A stretch of DNA of 64,000 nt. It comes from Symbiodinium natans (lineage: Eukaryota; Sar; Dinophyceae; Suessiales; Symbiodiniaceae). Location of the stretch: contig CAJNDS010002432.1 in the NCBI GenBank assembly GCA_905221605.1, positions 248,001 to 312,000 of the forward strand, in the 5' to 3' direction. The notes beneath the pieces are model-generated. The model did not search any database. It saw only the letters and a list, made by a program, of their open reading frames with translations, and was not told the origin of the DNA. The translations under genes and the position numbers were made by a program. Below are positions 1 to 13,100 of the stretch, piece after piece (position 1 is the stretch's first letter; every line of letters starts with the position of its first letter).

Positions 1-1800
1 CACTCAACGAGGTCTTCATCTAGGATCTGCTTGTATCGCTGACCTTCCACACCGTGGGCATGTTCACAACCAGATGAGCAGGTGGTCTGGCCTCGCTCCT
101 CGCCGACCTTCAAAAGGAAGAACCATATTATTGTTATTCCTATTACGATTATGATGATTTTTACTATTACTACTATTAGAGATATTATTTTTACAGTCAG
201 TTCATGGCATGCAGGCGCTGTGCCATCGGCCTGCGCACCAGCGATCAGATTCCGAAGGGCTGCACAGGCCTAAAACGAGGCTTGGGGAGCTGACGACTTG
301 GAACGATGATTTTGACATCAAAAAAAGTGAGGCAGGGTGGGCTCCACGCTGGCTCCACGACTGTGATCTCCTCTGCCAACAAGGGAAGGAAGGCTATGGA
401 AAGCTTTGTGAAAGCTCACTTCCTCCCTCGCCAAATCATCAATGAAGGCACGCTAGGCATGCTGAGCTCCAAACCTTCTTGTGAGCTTCAATGGCATTGC
501 ACAGCCGACTGACAGCCTCCGCCTGCAGAATCTCGTCGTGACATTCCTCTGAATCTTTGCTGATGATGAGCATGTTGTTGTAGCAAAGTCTGCGCAGCTG
601 GCAAAAGCAGCGTCCTCGATGCGCTCCGAGCTAACCGATGACATGTTCATCAAGGCACTGCATGCTTGTCGGCGCCTGGCATGCTTGAAGAATTTTAGGA
701 CGCGTCTGAGAGCATCTAACGCGGGCAGGGCTTGCACTCGAATGTCCTCATGTCGCGCCAGAGCGTTGGAAACCTAAGGACCGGCAATGACCAGTACCGA
801 TCCCCCCAATGCTGAGGAATTGCGAGTTGTCACACCAGGCGTTACGGTCGTTCATTCATGCACCTTTTAACTTTCAGCACCTATAGCCAATTGCTACGCT
901 GTCCACCAGCCTTCTCATACACGTGCTTGCGGAGTGTGTGTCAGTGGACACGAAGAACGTGGACAGGCTCCACTGTGTTAAAACAATGTTGGAGTATTGG
1001 TTCTTGCGTTGCAAAAGCAGAAAGAGTCCTGCCGTAGTTCTCAGGCAGCAAAGCAGCTAGGAAGGCGCTGGGCTTTATCACTTTTCTCAATGCTCCAGTG
1101 TGACGACTAGGCCATCCCATGCAAATGTTCCTAAACATCCCGAAACATCCTAAACCAAAACCAACAGGTAAGGCTCTGAGGTCCATGCCCGTGCCGCACC
1201 ACCAGCCGTGACCGTTTGAACCTGCACAGTCATCCAAACAAGGTTTCGGCCTTAAGGTTTACACCGGTTTGGGCTTCAGAATCCAGCCTTAAAGTCGTCG
1301 CTGTAGGCACACAAATTCCGCAAGGCTCCACAACCATTTTCTTGAAGTCGAGGGTCCATCTCAGTTCACCAGATGCACGTGCGTGTGTAGCGCTGCAGGA
1401 GCATAAATTACTGTAGTACCGGCGAAGACCCCAAACAGCATGGACGAAAACAATTTTGCGGAGGCAACACCCGGCTCTAGGGCCGCGTTCCAGCCCGCAG
1501 GCCCCCAGCTCGGGAGCCGCGTTCCACCCCAGCCAGGCGCATTCATTCCTCTTTTGATCTGAGGAGAGGACGCCAAACGTTGCTGCTTTGGGGAGCCAGC
1601 ACGAAAAAAAGTGCAAACATGAGTATGAAGATGCCTGGGGGGGCCGCATCCTTCGAGCCCTTTTGTCCCACGGCTGTTTTGGAGTGCTGCATAGATGGAG
1701 CTGGTGGTGCGGAGAGGATGCGCGAGCAATGCTATTAAAATAATGGGAACATCGAGCCAGCCTACGCAAAGAATGTACCAGCGTGTGACTGATGTGATAA
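1..1800. other. Unassigned host DNA
   Basis: No protein family, RNA gene or clear repeat is recognised here. Open frames are short, overlap on both strands and show no motif. The stretch may be intron or intergenic sequence of the minus-strand gene cluster that follows. Confidence 0.4.
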
Positions 1801-1807
1801 TAGCAAC

Positions 1808-2370
1808 AACATGGCAATCAGCGTGGAAATACTAGCAATAATAATGGAAGCAATAACAAATAACAACAATAATAGCAATAACAGTAAAATAATAGTAGCA
1901 ATCGAAATAGCAACAATAACAGCAATAACAACAACAAGAAGAGTAGTAACAGTAATATTGTATCAACGAGAAAACAGTGACAACAGCAATCATGATGATG
2001 ATAATAGCAGCTTTCATAGCATTAAATAAAAACAGCAATACTAGTAATGATGGTGATGGTATTCATAAAGGTAATAGTCATCATAGTCGGAAGAGTACTC
2101 ATAGTAACATGAAGAATAACCGTAATGCAAGTAGGATAGCTTTCTGACTTCAATGATGGCAAACCTTCACTAACCTGGCTTTCGCCGCTTCTCACCTGCG
2201 CCTTGAAAAATGGCAACAGCAATCATCATGCTGCTAGCAATGACAGTAATTGAAGCAACAATAGTTATGATAATGGTAATACCACATTCCAATATTGACA
2301 ATGATATAAATGCTCATCTAATGATAGTAACTAACATTAGTAAGAATAGTAGTCATAAGTATCAGCAATA
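1808..2370. repeat. AT-rich AAC/AAT/ATG microsatellite tract
   Basis: The sequence is dominated by irregular trinucleotide runs (aataac, aacaat, atgatg, aatagt) for over 500 bases, in sharp contrast to the GC-richer flanks. The frames across it are simple Asn/Ile/Thr or Tyr/Cys runs and are not genes. About 60 bases near 2150-2220 are ordinary sequence inside the tract. Confidence 0.8.
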
Positions 2371-4390
2371 GGAACCGTAGTAATCGGTTGAGGCGAAAAC
2401 ACGATGTGCAACATCCACGAAGTACAGTCGGCTGGGACCGGGCTGGAGGTATCGCGGACGGGGCCACATCACTAGCCTAAAAGCTACCTGCTATGTGGCA
2501 AGATCTGGGATGTGGACAGCTGTGCCCGATGGCCCTGTTAGAATACATTATTGAGTTGTCCTTAATACAGTTGTTGTGATGCAGATGTCCACACATCACG
2601 CATGTAAAAATTAAAATCTTGTAGCCAAGATTCTGCAGTGCACAAGCTGGCTGAGGCTTCTATGGCTGTGGCTTCTGTGGCTGATTACCACTTTCTCAGG
2701 GCTCCACGAGTTCAGACTGCATGGCCTTGCAAACCTTGCTCGGAAAACATTCAAGAGCACTGAGAGTTCGGTTTCACATCGTTAAGGCTGCTGCAATTGC
2801 AGGCGCGTCGGCCTCTACAGCAGCGACTTGTGCTGCCTCATGATGCGCAGTGAGGCCTGGCCGGCTTTTCTGAATCGAAGCTGTTAGTGTTGGGAGCCAA
2901 AGTCTGGCACGCGGTGCTGTCAAAGCAAGCACATGAAGACTCGAGACTCAAGGGAGAAACGCGGAGACAGCGGCATGAAGCTGCAGTTTCTTGACCCTCA
3001 TTCGGCATCCGAGTATAAACATGAAACGCTCGGCGTTGGTATGTTCAAAGCAAGAATGCAACTGCCAAACAGGAGCACATGAGTAACAAAAACATGAAGC
3101 TGCACTCCACAAAAACGAAGACTGTGTGTAGTCCTGTTCGCCACATCGTGAGGTGCTGGGATCACTACATCCCACTGGCTTTGCTCGGCCATGGCGTCTT
3201 GACCAGGTCTAGACGTAGTAATACTGGCTGGCGCTTACCAAAACTTGGCATTAATCATCAATCGAAACATGACGGAACTACCCCACAGTGCCGCGCAGCC
3301 GGCCCGCTGAACCTAATGCCATCTTCGGCTGCACTTCGAGCCGCACATGCCGAGCACATCCGTGGCTGAGCCCAGCCACTCCTGTGATGGTGAGGTGCTC
3401 CTGCATCCCTGTCCCGCACAGCAACGGCGCGTCTCTCTTCGCACGCGGATATGTGACAGGATATCCCAACTTGGGGGCCAGCCGCGGCAGATGCTCGCTG
3501 CCCTCCAAGAACTATGAGCACTTCCTCCTAGAGTTCTTTCAGCAAAAAACTTGAGCGGCTGGCCCACCGGCGTCGACAATGTCCTCTGGAACCGTTCACC
3601 CATCTCGCATCTCGGAAGCCAACTCCAACAGTTACGAAAAGTGTGGCCTGCTTGTTGTCGTGATTGAAGGCGGTGATGTTGCACAAGGCCTTAGGCTTTC
3701 CAAAAGAAGGAGGGTGCTACTGCTACAGTCTCCACTTCAGATGGATGAGATTGCTCTCCATGTGCAATCGGGGCCGCCGCGCCAAAGGCACCTTCCAAGA
3801 CTTCATCGCTCTCCACGTGCGTGTTCATTGCCTCCACGAATTTCCCTCGTGCTGTCAAACTTCTGCCTTAGACAAAGCGTGGCCTCACACACCAGCTTTG
3901 TGATGTCAAGGCGATGAACAGCTTCCTCTCAGAATCAGCAGCTCTGTGCAATCACGGTTTTTGCAGCCAGCTCTGGCAGACCTGATTCTCCTTGTGATCA
4001 GCCACGAGATTCCACAGTGCTGCACCTGAGGCAAGAATCAAGAAGTATTCGTAGGATTGGGAGGTTCATGCATTGGCCTGTAAAACAGGTGTAAGTGTCC
4101 AGCATGCCTGAGCGCAAGTGTGAGCTTTGTCGGGATGTTCCTTGGGCGCACGAAGATCGCACGGCGCCGCTGTGAACCGATTGTGATTCCATCCCGGCAC
4201 AGCTTCCATCTCAGACCCAGGAGCGAGGAGTGCTGTTTGCACCAGATCCATTGCATTGGCCTTCGTCAGCCTTGACAAGAACACCCACCCACCCCCCCCA
4301 TTTTGCCCCACAAGCGGCTTTTCCTACACCGGCGAGCCTCTCTCTAAGAGCAGCCTTGCTCGCGAGATTGCTGAGCCTTGGGAGAGCTGC
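2371..4390. other. Unassigned host DNA
   Basis: I see no recognisable gene or repeat. Several 60-120 residue open frames occur on both strands, but they are mutually overlapping and have no family motif, so none is called. Confidence 0.4.
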
Positions 4391-4554
4391 AACACGTCAC
4401 CGTTGAAGATCTGCTTGGGGTGCCCAGGGCCCAAGACGCGCCCAAGCCTTGCTCCTGCGTCTGCTGTCAGAGGGACCGCGCAAGACGTTGCAGGACAACA
4501 CACACAGAGAGCTGACCTGAACCAACGCAGAGAGCTTGAATCTCTGCAAGGCCA

Positions 4555-4660
4555 TGAAAAGCAAGCCCACGCCGTCGACCTTCTCTATGTACTCCTTAGC
4601 ACGCAAGAGGTTCTGTTGTTCTGGTGTCTGTGGCTTTGCCAAGCAGGCTTGCAGAAAACC
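4555..4660 (-). CDS. Candidate exon of unknown minus-strand gene
   Basis: The minus strand encodes a plausible helical stretch containing TPEQQNLLRAKEYIEK followed by VDGVGLLFMALQRFKL. Its composition looks like protein and it lies on the same strand as the identified genes. Splice sites, frame continuation and family are unknown; it is reported only as a probable exon. Confidence 0.3.
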
Positions 4661-5109
4661 TCCTTGATGCTTCAGCCTGACACCCACCCAACCTCACCGT
4701 GCCAATTCAACCGAGCCTGACATCACGGCTCGATAGGCTGTAAGCACCTAAACCTCAGAGCCTTTCCATGACCCTGAGGCGGCAGCCAAAGAATTCCCAA
4801 ACTGATCCAACTACAAGCTGAGGCCTAAGCAAACCACTCAGAAGAGCAAGCCAAATTCCGGATGATTGCACAGCCATGTTCCTGAAGCTCGTTGACAGCC
4901 GACAGCATCACATCCCGCATGACTTTGCAGTCATGTCTCATTAGCTAGAGATGCTCAACGAGCCTGCACTGCGCGAGATTGCTTGAAAGTATGCATCGCG
5001 CTATGCACCTGCAGCAGATTGTGCAGCATACCACAACTTCGAAGGCTTTGAGTCAGTCACACACGCAAGGCTGAAGCTAACTCATGAAGATGCCAGGGGG
5101 GCCTCTGCC

Positions 5110-5265
5110 AAAATCGATTTCACAGAGGGTGCCTTTGCCTGACGGAAAGCACGGATGACACGAACCCAACAGGGTGACTGGCGCCTCTTCATCCTCTTCA
5201 ACCTCTTCGGACTCATCCGACTCAGCCTCTGACAGCTTCTGTTCCAGGATCACCAGCAGCTGCAC
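5110..5265 (-). CDS. Candidate acidic exon, unknown gene
   Basis: The minus strand encodes an acidic segment, SEAESDESEEVEEDEEAP, preceded by a short hydrophobic stretch. Such tracts occur in many nuclear proteins and give no function. It may belong to the same unknown gene as the exon near 4.6 kb, but no splice chain can be proved. Confidence 0.3.
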
Positions 5266-5919
5266 ATGTTTGTGCGGGAGTCAAAGAATGCGTGTTCATT
5301 GAGAAGCCGGCAGTAAGCCCACCAAAAGCAGTGCGCTGTCGTAGGCCTGCCAGCTTCTGTTCCACCTGACTCGGCAGGCAGGTTTTAAACCAGAAAAATC
5401 ACAGAGGACTGAAAAACTTAAGTGGGCCTCTGCTGCATTCTTCCTATTCTCCTTGGAAGCTTTGCGACCTGAACACGAAACATACTCTATTAGACGATGG
5501 CTCACACTTCCACATGCTTTCTTTTCAGTCACGCTCCTCAGCTGCAAGCTGCTTAATGGCATCTCATCGCTGCCCGCTGCGCGCCCGCTGCGCTAAGTGT
5601 CCATGGCCATGTCACATTCAGCAAGTTGAGGAATCTTACACATCCTGTCAAAATACATGCCGGGACAACTAGTAAGGCCCTGCCTGAGAGCTATAGCAAA
5701 TCTGGGTCACAGGCCCTACATTCCAGTCCGCACCTAAGAGCCTACAGTGGCCTACAGGGGATGCAGGACATCACTTCAACAGATTGACTCGACATCCAGA
5801 GCGCTGCCTTTTGCTCACGCACATTGCGCATGTCGGGGTGGAAAAACTGCTTGCACTCTGCAGTTCCAAAACGCCAAGAACAATTCCTCCATCTAGGAGA
5901 TAAATACACGATGAACACT

Positions 5920-6270
5920 ACATCCCCAACTTGAAGAGTTCGATGTCTAGAGGTACTGCGCTTGCTTGTTTTGCGGTCTTTACGGTAACCTCCGAACTGA
6001 GAATAGGTATGAATGTACCCAGACTGGGAAGTGCCAGGGGTTGCTTGATGGATAGCTGTCTCTTCACATGAGTGGCCTTGGATGACAACGATGACACTGG
6101 TGACAAGGTGGACGCGATGGAAAGATGCATGCGCAACAACTCACTTCGGCCAGTTGCCCCACTTGATCCCCCGTTGGTGATTGTTGCAACTCGTCCTGCT
6201 GATAGAAGTTCCCGGACAATCCGCGGCAACGGATGCTCAAAGTCCTGAAGGCTACTTCGAACCCTTGGGA
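5920..6270 (-). CDS. Candidate exon, unknown gene downstream of PP2C
   Basis: One minus-strand frame stays open for about 115 residues with balanced composition, including HPLPRIVRELLSAGR and a Ser/Thr-rich middle. No domain is recognised. It lies about 0.7 kb downstream of the PP2C stop on the same strand, so it could be the start of the next gene in the unidirectional cluster. A chance open frame is not excluded. Confidence 0.3.
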
Positions 6271-6961
6271 TGAGCGCCAAGTAGATAGATCACAAGCTGA
6301 GTCCTGTCTTTGACCAGGTTTCAACCGGAATATTCAGGAACACTTGATGACACGATAGCGAGTCTGGGTCAATGTCCATTGGTGGAAACGGTCCCTGTCT
6401 GGGCCCTAATTACAGCCCGACATGACAGTGTCATCCAAGGTGAAAAACATGGCGAATCGCCTCAATGGAAATCTGGACAGAATTGGAGAAGGACGAAGAA
6501 AACCTGGGTTGCTTAGAGGTGTCAAATGCGACATAAGAATGTCTGTGAACGTCACGCCTGCGCAGGTTTGCAATTTTCAACACATAACATTTACTTAAGC
6601 CCGCGCATCCTCTTTGCTCTGTGAACAAAAAGATGGCCAGGCTGATGGTAAATTTTGCTCTGCAGAGTGCAGCACCCTGGTCATCTCAGCCAGAGTAGCA
6701 CTACTGAATGGCGCAAAGTCTATCTACACGCGCCAAGCATTCCTCCGAAGCATAGACGACGCCTGCAACTTAACGCAGCAAAGCGAAAGAAATACACACA
6801 CAGCACCAATGATCATTCAATCTGCATGGAATTGCTGCCTCCCAGGCAACTATCATCAGGAGCAGGTGGGGCGCCGGTCACCTGCCGCGTCGGCACCTGA
6901 CCAGCAATAAGGCCTTCAAGACACAAACTTGGCTGAAACGCCATCCGAAACAGGAGACAAC

Positions 6962-8407
6962 TCAGCTCGCTGCCATAATCAGAGTTATGTCATCGCAATA
7001 ATCAAACTCATGCTCCTGGAATCCAACTACACGATCTCAACAGGTTCATAAACGGCCTCACCATCTGATGCCACAACGGCAAAGCATCTGCCACATGTGA
7101 AAGATTGTGAAAGTCCTTCCACTTGCCTTGAGCCACCTGGACAAGCTGCTTCGGCCATACTGGCCCATGCTACGTCAGCAAAACAACCGCGAAGTCCCTG
7201 CCTTGACCACCTCCTGAACTATTGAGTCTTTTGCCACACCTGCCTGAAGTTTGCCTCAGTTCAGCGACTTTAAGAACTCAGCGCACGTGGGGCAAACATG
7301 GGCACATGCGTCATGAGTCTCCAGCAGGCCTTCAATACGACCCGATGGACCAAACAAGCTCTCGCATGGGTCTCTTGAAGCATGGCGAGAAGCGAGACCC
7401 CCAGCGACTGATTGGATCAAGACACTGTGGACGATTGAGGCAACCTCTTCATTGCTCATGAACTCCCAAACTCCGTCGCTGGCCAGAAGGAAGTGTCCAG
7501 AGCCATCGCCCAACTCCTGTGTGCACAGGAAACATCGCCTCCTACATGCTAGCAGCGACTCAGTCTGACTCAGTCCTTCTCAAGCCTGTAAACCTCTGGT
7601 CTGGCAGTGACGCCATACTTCTTGTACCTAACAGAAGTTCTTGCGGAGTCTTCGGCTGTGCTGCCAAGACATGAAAAAGCCAAGGTGCATCAGGTCGCCG
7701 ATGGACCGCGTGAATCCAAGTTCCGGAAGCTTGCCACGCTGCCCAAGGAGGCACTTAGCTGTGTGAATTTGCACGTGATTCTAGCATTACAGCTGGTCAA
7801 CCTGCGACAGTGTCGCGCCGTGCTCGCCCTCAGCTAAGAATCGGACAATCTTTTCCAGCACCTCTCCATTTGCGGCGTCGCTCGTGGTTATTTCGCAGCC
7901 ACTCATGATGACGCGCTGACGTTCACTGGCATTGGAGGGCTTGTGGTCTTCGGTTGCGAAAGAGACGCTGCCATCCCGGCTCACATGAATGACTCGAGAG
8001 TCACCTGTGGACGCAACCCAGACGACGGGGCTATGAATTTGGCGCAGGATGCATGCTGCAGTGCTCCCGGAAAGCTGAATATTTATTCCAGCTTCCCGCG
8101 ATGCAGACACAACATCCTCCTGAAGTCGATCAAACGCCGACGAGAAGGCACTTTCCACCTCACCCTCGCGGAGCATCTGCCGACAATCTCGTGAGCTCAA
8201 GAAGTAGGGCAGTGCCCGGACGACTCGCTCGGAAACCCAATTTCCCTCCTCGCCATGGCCATCCGCCACGCAGTGCAGGCGAAAGCCCCCGGGCAGCCGG
8301 GAGCAGCTAAAGTTATCCTGCCCTGGGCTGCAATCATCAGGGTACTTGCACCCCTTGCAACACTGCACTGCGATCCTGTGTCTCGCCTCGGCTGTGGGAC
8401 ACTTCAT
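6962..8407 (-). CDS. PP2C-family Ser/Thr protein phosphatase (spliced)
   Basis: This is a metal-dependent PPM/PP2C phosphatase, which removes phosphate from Ser/Thr using two active-site metal ions. The motifs appear in family order across at least six exons. Exon A (about 8407-7820) has the metal site ADGHGEEG, then GSTAAC, STGDSR and DHKPSN. Exon B (about 7765-7680) has LGFTRSIGD. Exon C (about 7660-7565) has YGVTARPEVYRLEKD. Exon D (about 7513-7430) has FLLASDGVWEFMSNEEV. Exon E (about 7180-7120) has KQLVQVAQGKWKDF. Exon F (about 7015-6962) has the final metal motif YCDDITLIMA followed by a stop. All key Asp residues are present, so the enzyme is probably active. The 5' end is uncertain: the Met at 8407 may be internal. 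No targeting signal can be judged. Confidence 0.85.
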
Positions 8408-8454
8408 TCAAGCAGAAGAGTCTCCTACCAGTGCTATACAGCGCTCGGACTGCT

Positions 8455-8960
8455 AGTGCAAAATCCAGGGTCCTAAATGCCCAGAGGACACCAAGTCACC
8501 AGCACGCTCTCCCCGGATTCTTTCGACCTTGGGGTCCACGACATGAGAATCTGCCTTTGATGCTTTTGCTTCCCTTGAGAATGCGTCTGCCAACTTTTGC
8601 AACTTGCAACACGACACCTGGGGAGGAGCGACACATCTCGGACGTGGAAAGGCTCCTCGGTGGCTGCCGCGAAGCTGCTGTGCGCCTTGGACAAACCTAT
8701 CCATGCCACCCCTGGGAAGACTCCTGATAACCTTGAATACAACCTGCGCAGCCTAAGAGTCTCATGTGAAACTAAGGAGGCCACGAGCCAAAGACCACTC
8801 CTGCAAGAACACTTGCTACCTGTCACTGACTGCATTGCAATCCCACTCGAGGCTTCTTGCCAACGAGCTTCAGGCTGCTCCACACACGGCGCAGATTCTG
8901 CTCAGACACTTCGTCATAGAGATTTGCAAAATTCTCATCCTTCGCGTAGAGCAAATTCTC
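8455..8960 (-). CDS. Candidate exons upstream of PP2C
   Basis: Two minus-strand stretches look coding. One is near 8880-8960 (LYAKDENFANLYDEVSEQN) and one near 8500-8620 (KLQKLADAFSREAKASK, then VDPKVERIRGE). Both are charged and helical with no known domain. They could be 5' exons of the PP2C gene, giving a coiled N-terminal extension, or the 3' end of a separate gene. The splice pattern was not resolved. Confidence 0.35.
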
Positions 8961-8999
8961 GGAAGCTCAACAAGGCACAAGAAGCAGACCAGCAGAACA

Positions 9000-10140
9000 A
9001 GCACATCTCAGAAAAGAAGCCTTGTCTTGTTCCAGGAAGGCCTCCTTCGACACTGTTTCTCTGTCCTCGTAGGGCTGCTACATCGTACGACTGTCAACAC
9101 AAGCTGCATGCACACTGAGTCACACGTCTCATGTCGAGCGTCTACTCCATGGTAAGATCTTCGGCTTTTGAGTCGAAACTGCCTTGGCAGGTTTGCATCC
9201 ATCATCTGCAATCTGCAGCCAAAAAGGCACAGCCTTGAATAACAGCAAGTAGCGATGGATCATTCACCGAATCCGTCCCACCATCGGCCATTAATCAGAC
9301 ATGAAAAGTGAACCAAGGATCCTTCGTGTCTTGCCCTCTTCCACGACTAAGCTCCAACGAATGTAGAACGCACAATCGTACTCTAACAGTGGAGAGATGT
9401 AAGGTAGTGTGCTTGATGTACCACTTGTCCAAGTCTCCCAACTGCATTTCTTTGCGAGCAAGTCAGGGAAAGCTGCCACGAGAAAAGTCTCTGTCTGCCG
9501 TGCTTTTGCGGTGCGCAAGACTTTGGGTGCACAAAGCTGCCGGAGTGTGGAGTTTGTTCTCTGCAGAACGCGGCGAGGTCGCTTGCGGCTCGATGGAGGC
9601 TCTAGGTTAGCCTCCAAAGCTTGTCGGTCTGCTCCAACCTATCATTGCAGTCTGCCCGAAAAGCAAGCTTTCTTATCTGCATCGCATCTGCTACCTGGAA
9701 TGAGCATACAATTGCAAGAGCCACCATCCAAGAATGGCAATGACATGAAGCTGCTCAGAACTTGAACTTCGTCTTCTCCTGAAGTGCAAACATGTGCCGA
9801 CAGCTTCATTCGCGTCGGACTGTATGGATTCTATGGGCTAGGGACGAAAGCAACAGTGCGAAGTTGGTGAATCAACTTGGCTGACATTTCTACGGCATTT
9901 CTCCGCACTACTATCGGCGAAGGTGAAGAGGTGTTTGGTTAAACCACCGTCGGAGTATTTCCCCAGCGGAAATTGTCTTTGGAGATTGAACCGTGCTATG
10001 TATTGATGGCTTGAAACAAAGCTCGAAACTATGGCAAAAACACTTCGCTAAAACTATGGACAAACTGGGATCTCGAAGGTGCAAGTTTGATAGCAACTTG
10101 TATTGCCACTCTTCTCGCCACCTCTACGTATTGCCCTATG
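9000..10140. other. Unassigned; probable gene boundary
   Basis: No motif is recognised. The stretch lies between the apparent 3' part of SF3B2 and the exons upstream of PP2C. The very last SF3B2 exon, expected to encode a short basic C-terminus, was not found and may lie here. Confidence 0.35.
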
Positions 10141-10149
10141 TTGATGAAA

Positions 10150-13100
10150 GGTACTGAAGGTGCCTTGCGCTTCTTGGTCGGCTTCGCAGCCACCGTCTTC
10201 TTCTGAGACTCCACCTCGGGCTTGCGCGTTCTCCGCAGTGTGAGTTCTGTTATTCATCCCTTGGTGGTCTCTCGGGCCTCCTTCTGGCCGGCTGCCAGCT
10301 TGGCCTTGGCGGCGGCCTCCTCGTGCTGCTTGAGCTGCTGACCTGCACTTGCTTATTGTGACTCTTTTTTTGAAGCAATCAGTTTGCTGCGATGCTTTTT
10401 ATCGAGGCAGCCGCGAATGATGTCTGCCGTGAGAATGCCTTCTGTCTCGACCTGCTCTGGAGTCTGTTGCTCTCTCCGATTCAAAGGGCTACAGTGATCG
10501 ATCTCATGCTGCATGCGCTACATGCTGGCCTGCTCTGGATTGAGATTCATGGTCACGGGGCCAGGAGTGTCTGCTCCGCCAACTGGTGTCGGCGCCTCCG
10601 TTCGGGTCATCTTGGCATCCTTCTGCAAGTTTCCGACTAGGCTTGGCAACTATGAGCCAGACCATGCCCCCCGGAATGCCGGTGGGGGTGGAGACACCGC
10701 CCGCGGGGGTGGCCTTTGACACGCGACGCCGCTCCATGAGCAAACATCGCACAATCATACAAGAAACGAGACGTGCCGTGTATTACTGTCCCACCGTTGA
10801 GTCACTGGGATGCCCACAATTCCCGCAGGTGTGTGCTGGCCGACTGGCGTTGCTATCCCACCAACTGGTGTAGCCTCATGCCATAGTATGCCAGCCCAAC
10901 ACATGCGTGTGAAAGCCATCAATCAAAGGTATGGACAATTCAACGTGCAATGCAGCTCAGCAACAATGCCACCCACTGGAGTGGCGATGCCACCTACTGG
11001 CGTTGCAATACCACCTTTTGCAAGCATATGCAATGCGTAGGCGAAGAAAGAGCAAGTCTCAACTTGGGTAGAAAACCACACTGGCAGTGGTACTTAGGCG
11101 CCGACCGACTGGGGTCGCAATTCCACCAACCGGCCTTGCATGGACGCCCCTTTTTGCTGTGGCAATGCGTCCCCCTGCATTTCCTGATGTTTGAAAAACT
11201 GCTGCATTTCCTGAGGTTTGTTAAAAAGCTCCGCCAGAATCGAAGGTTTACGAGGAAGCAGCTGTTTGTCTTGGCTGCAGTTCCTGAGGTTTGTTTAAAA
11301 GGCCCGCGATAGTCCGTGACAATCGAAGGTTTACGGGGAAGCGGCTATTTGTCTTGGCTGCATTTCCTGAGGTTTGTTCAAACGGTCCGCCATAATCGAA
11401 GGTTTACGGGGAAGCGACTATTTGTCTTGGCTGCATCTTCTGAGGTTTGTTTTAAAGGTCCGCCAGAATCCAAGGTTTACGGGGAAGCGGCTATTTGTCT
11501 TGGCTGCAGTTCCTGAGGCTTGTTTCAAAGGTCCGCCATAATCGAAGGTTTACGGTGAAGCGGCTGTTTTGTCTTGACAAAAAACCCTTCAATCCCAGAG
11601 GGCCTACAACGCTACAGTGAAGGCTTCTGGCCTGGCCAAGAACCTTAAGCTCGCTGTTCTGTAGAAGTGTCGCGATAGCTTATGATAGGTACTAGTGGTA
11701 CCGGTACTGCGCCTTGAGGGTCCGTGTGAGTTTCTGTGGCGAAGCGGCTCCCAGACAACCACAAGGACAAGACAAGCATGAGCCAGCACCAGCAAGCATC
11801 AGCAAGCACGATGTAAGCACGCAATCTCAGCTTGCGGCGTGTGAACACCACCCCCGACGGGCGTGCCAATCCCGCCAATGGGAGTCCCGGCACCAGGTGT
11901 GCCCATGCCGGGAGTTCCCGTTCCGGTCCCAGTTCCGTGGCCTGGCACCAAGACACATAGGAGTTTTTACGGAGCGCACAGGAAAATCACTGAGGTGTGG
12001 CGCCTGCAGAACCCATGCCCAGTGGAGTTGATATTCCCTGAGGTGTCCTGGTGAACGATGGGAGGCTTCATGCCGCGAGAACTCACAGGACTGCTCTCAA
12101 CCAGCACTCCGTCCTGGTGCCCATTCCGGTGCCAATGCCATGGGGCCTCAAGTAGCACGTGACAAAGCTTGAGCAACCCATTAAACAATGACCTTGCAGA
12201 GGCTAGACCCTGCCAGACCTGACACGATCACGTGGGCCCCGCGCGTGGAAATTCCGTGCGGGGTGCCGATGCCTGCAATGGGGGTACCTGACCCCGACCA
12301 GTTGCCCGCCATCGCGGCGCACAACGCAACACCATACTCGTACACCAGAGTCGCTCTTGTTTTGTGAAGACACGTGTACTTCTCTGAAGGGCACCAATGC
12401 CACCGATCGGAGTGCCAATGCCAGCCACCCTTGGTAAGGAGCATCCATGGCACGCTCAGCATGTTCACCCGTGATGATCCCACCCGCCCGCTGTTTTGCC
12501 GAGATGCGGAGTGCCTGTACCGGAGCTGCCCACACCTCCAACTGGCGTCGAGGAGCCACCTCCACTCCTCACACCAACTCAACGTAAAACAAGGTGAATC
12601 TTGTTTGGCTTGCTGAATCCCAATCCTGCTGCCAACTTTGTAAGTGTGCGAGGTAGGGTAGACCTGACGGCATGCAGCTGACCATCTTCCAGTAGGATCG
12701 TCACCACGAAAGCACAGGCCATGATGATAAATGCTGATGAGAAAGGTACGCCCTTCTTCGCGGATCTCGACTTCTGCTCCTCGAGGACCTGAAAAGAACC
12801 CGAGCAATTCACTTGCAAGAAACATCAAGAAACCCCACCTCCCTGTGCCTTTCGCACCTTTCGCATCTCAAGTTTGAACTTTGAAGGGCCTGGAAGAGCT
12901 GCGGAGTTGGAGTCAAGGAGGCCGAGCTAATGCCACTCACCTCAGGCATTTCACAGAAGCTCATAGGGGTGCATGTCGTGAATCTCCAAGATTCCAAACA
13001 AAGCGACACCCCATTCTGTTTTTCCCAACTGCTGCTTAGGATGAGTGATGCTCTTGTACCACACGTGATGGCTGGCAATCGCTTGTGCATTGTATGGATG

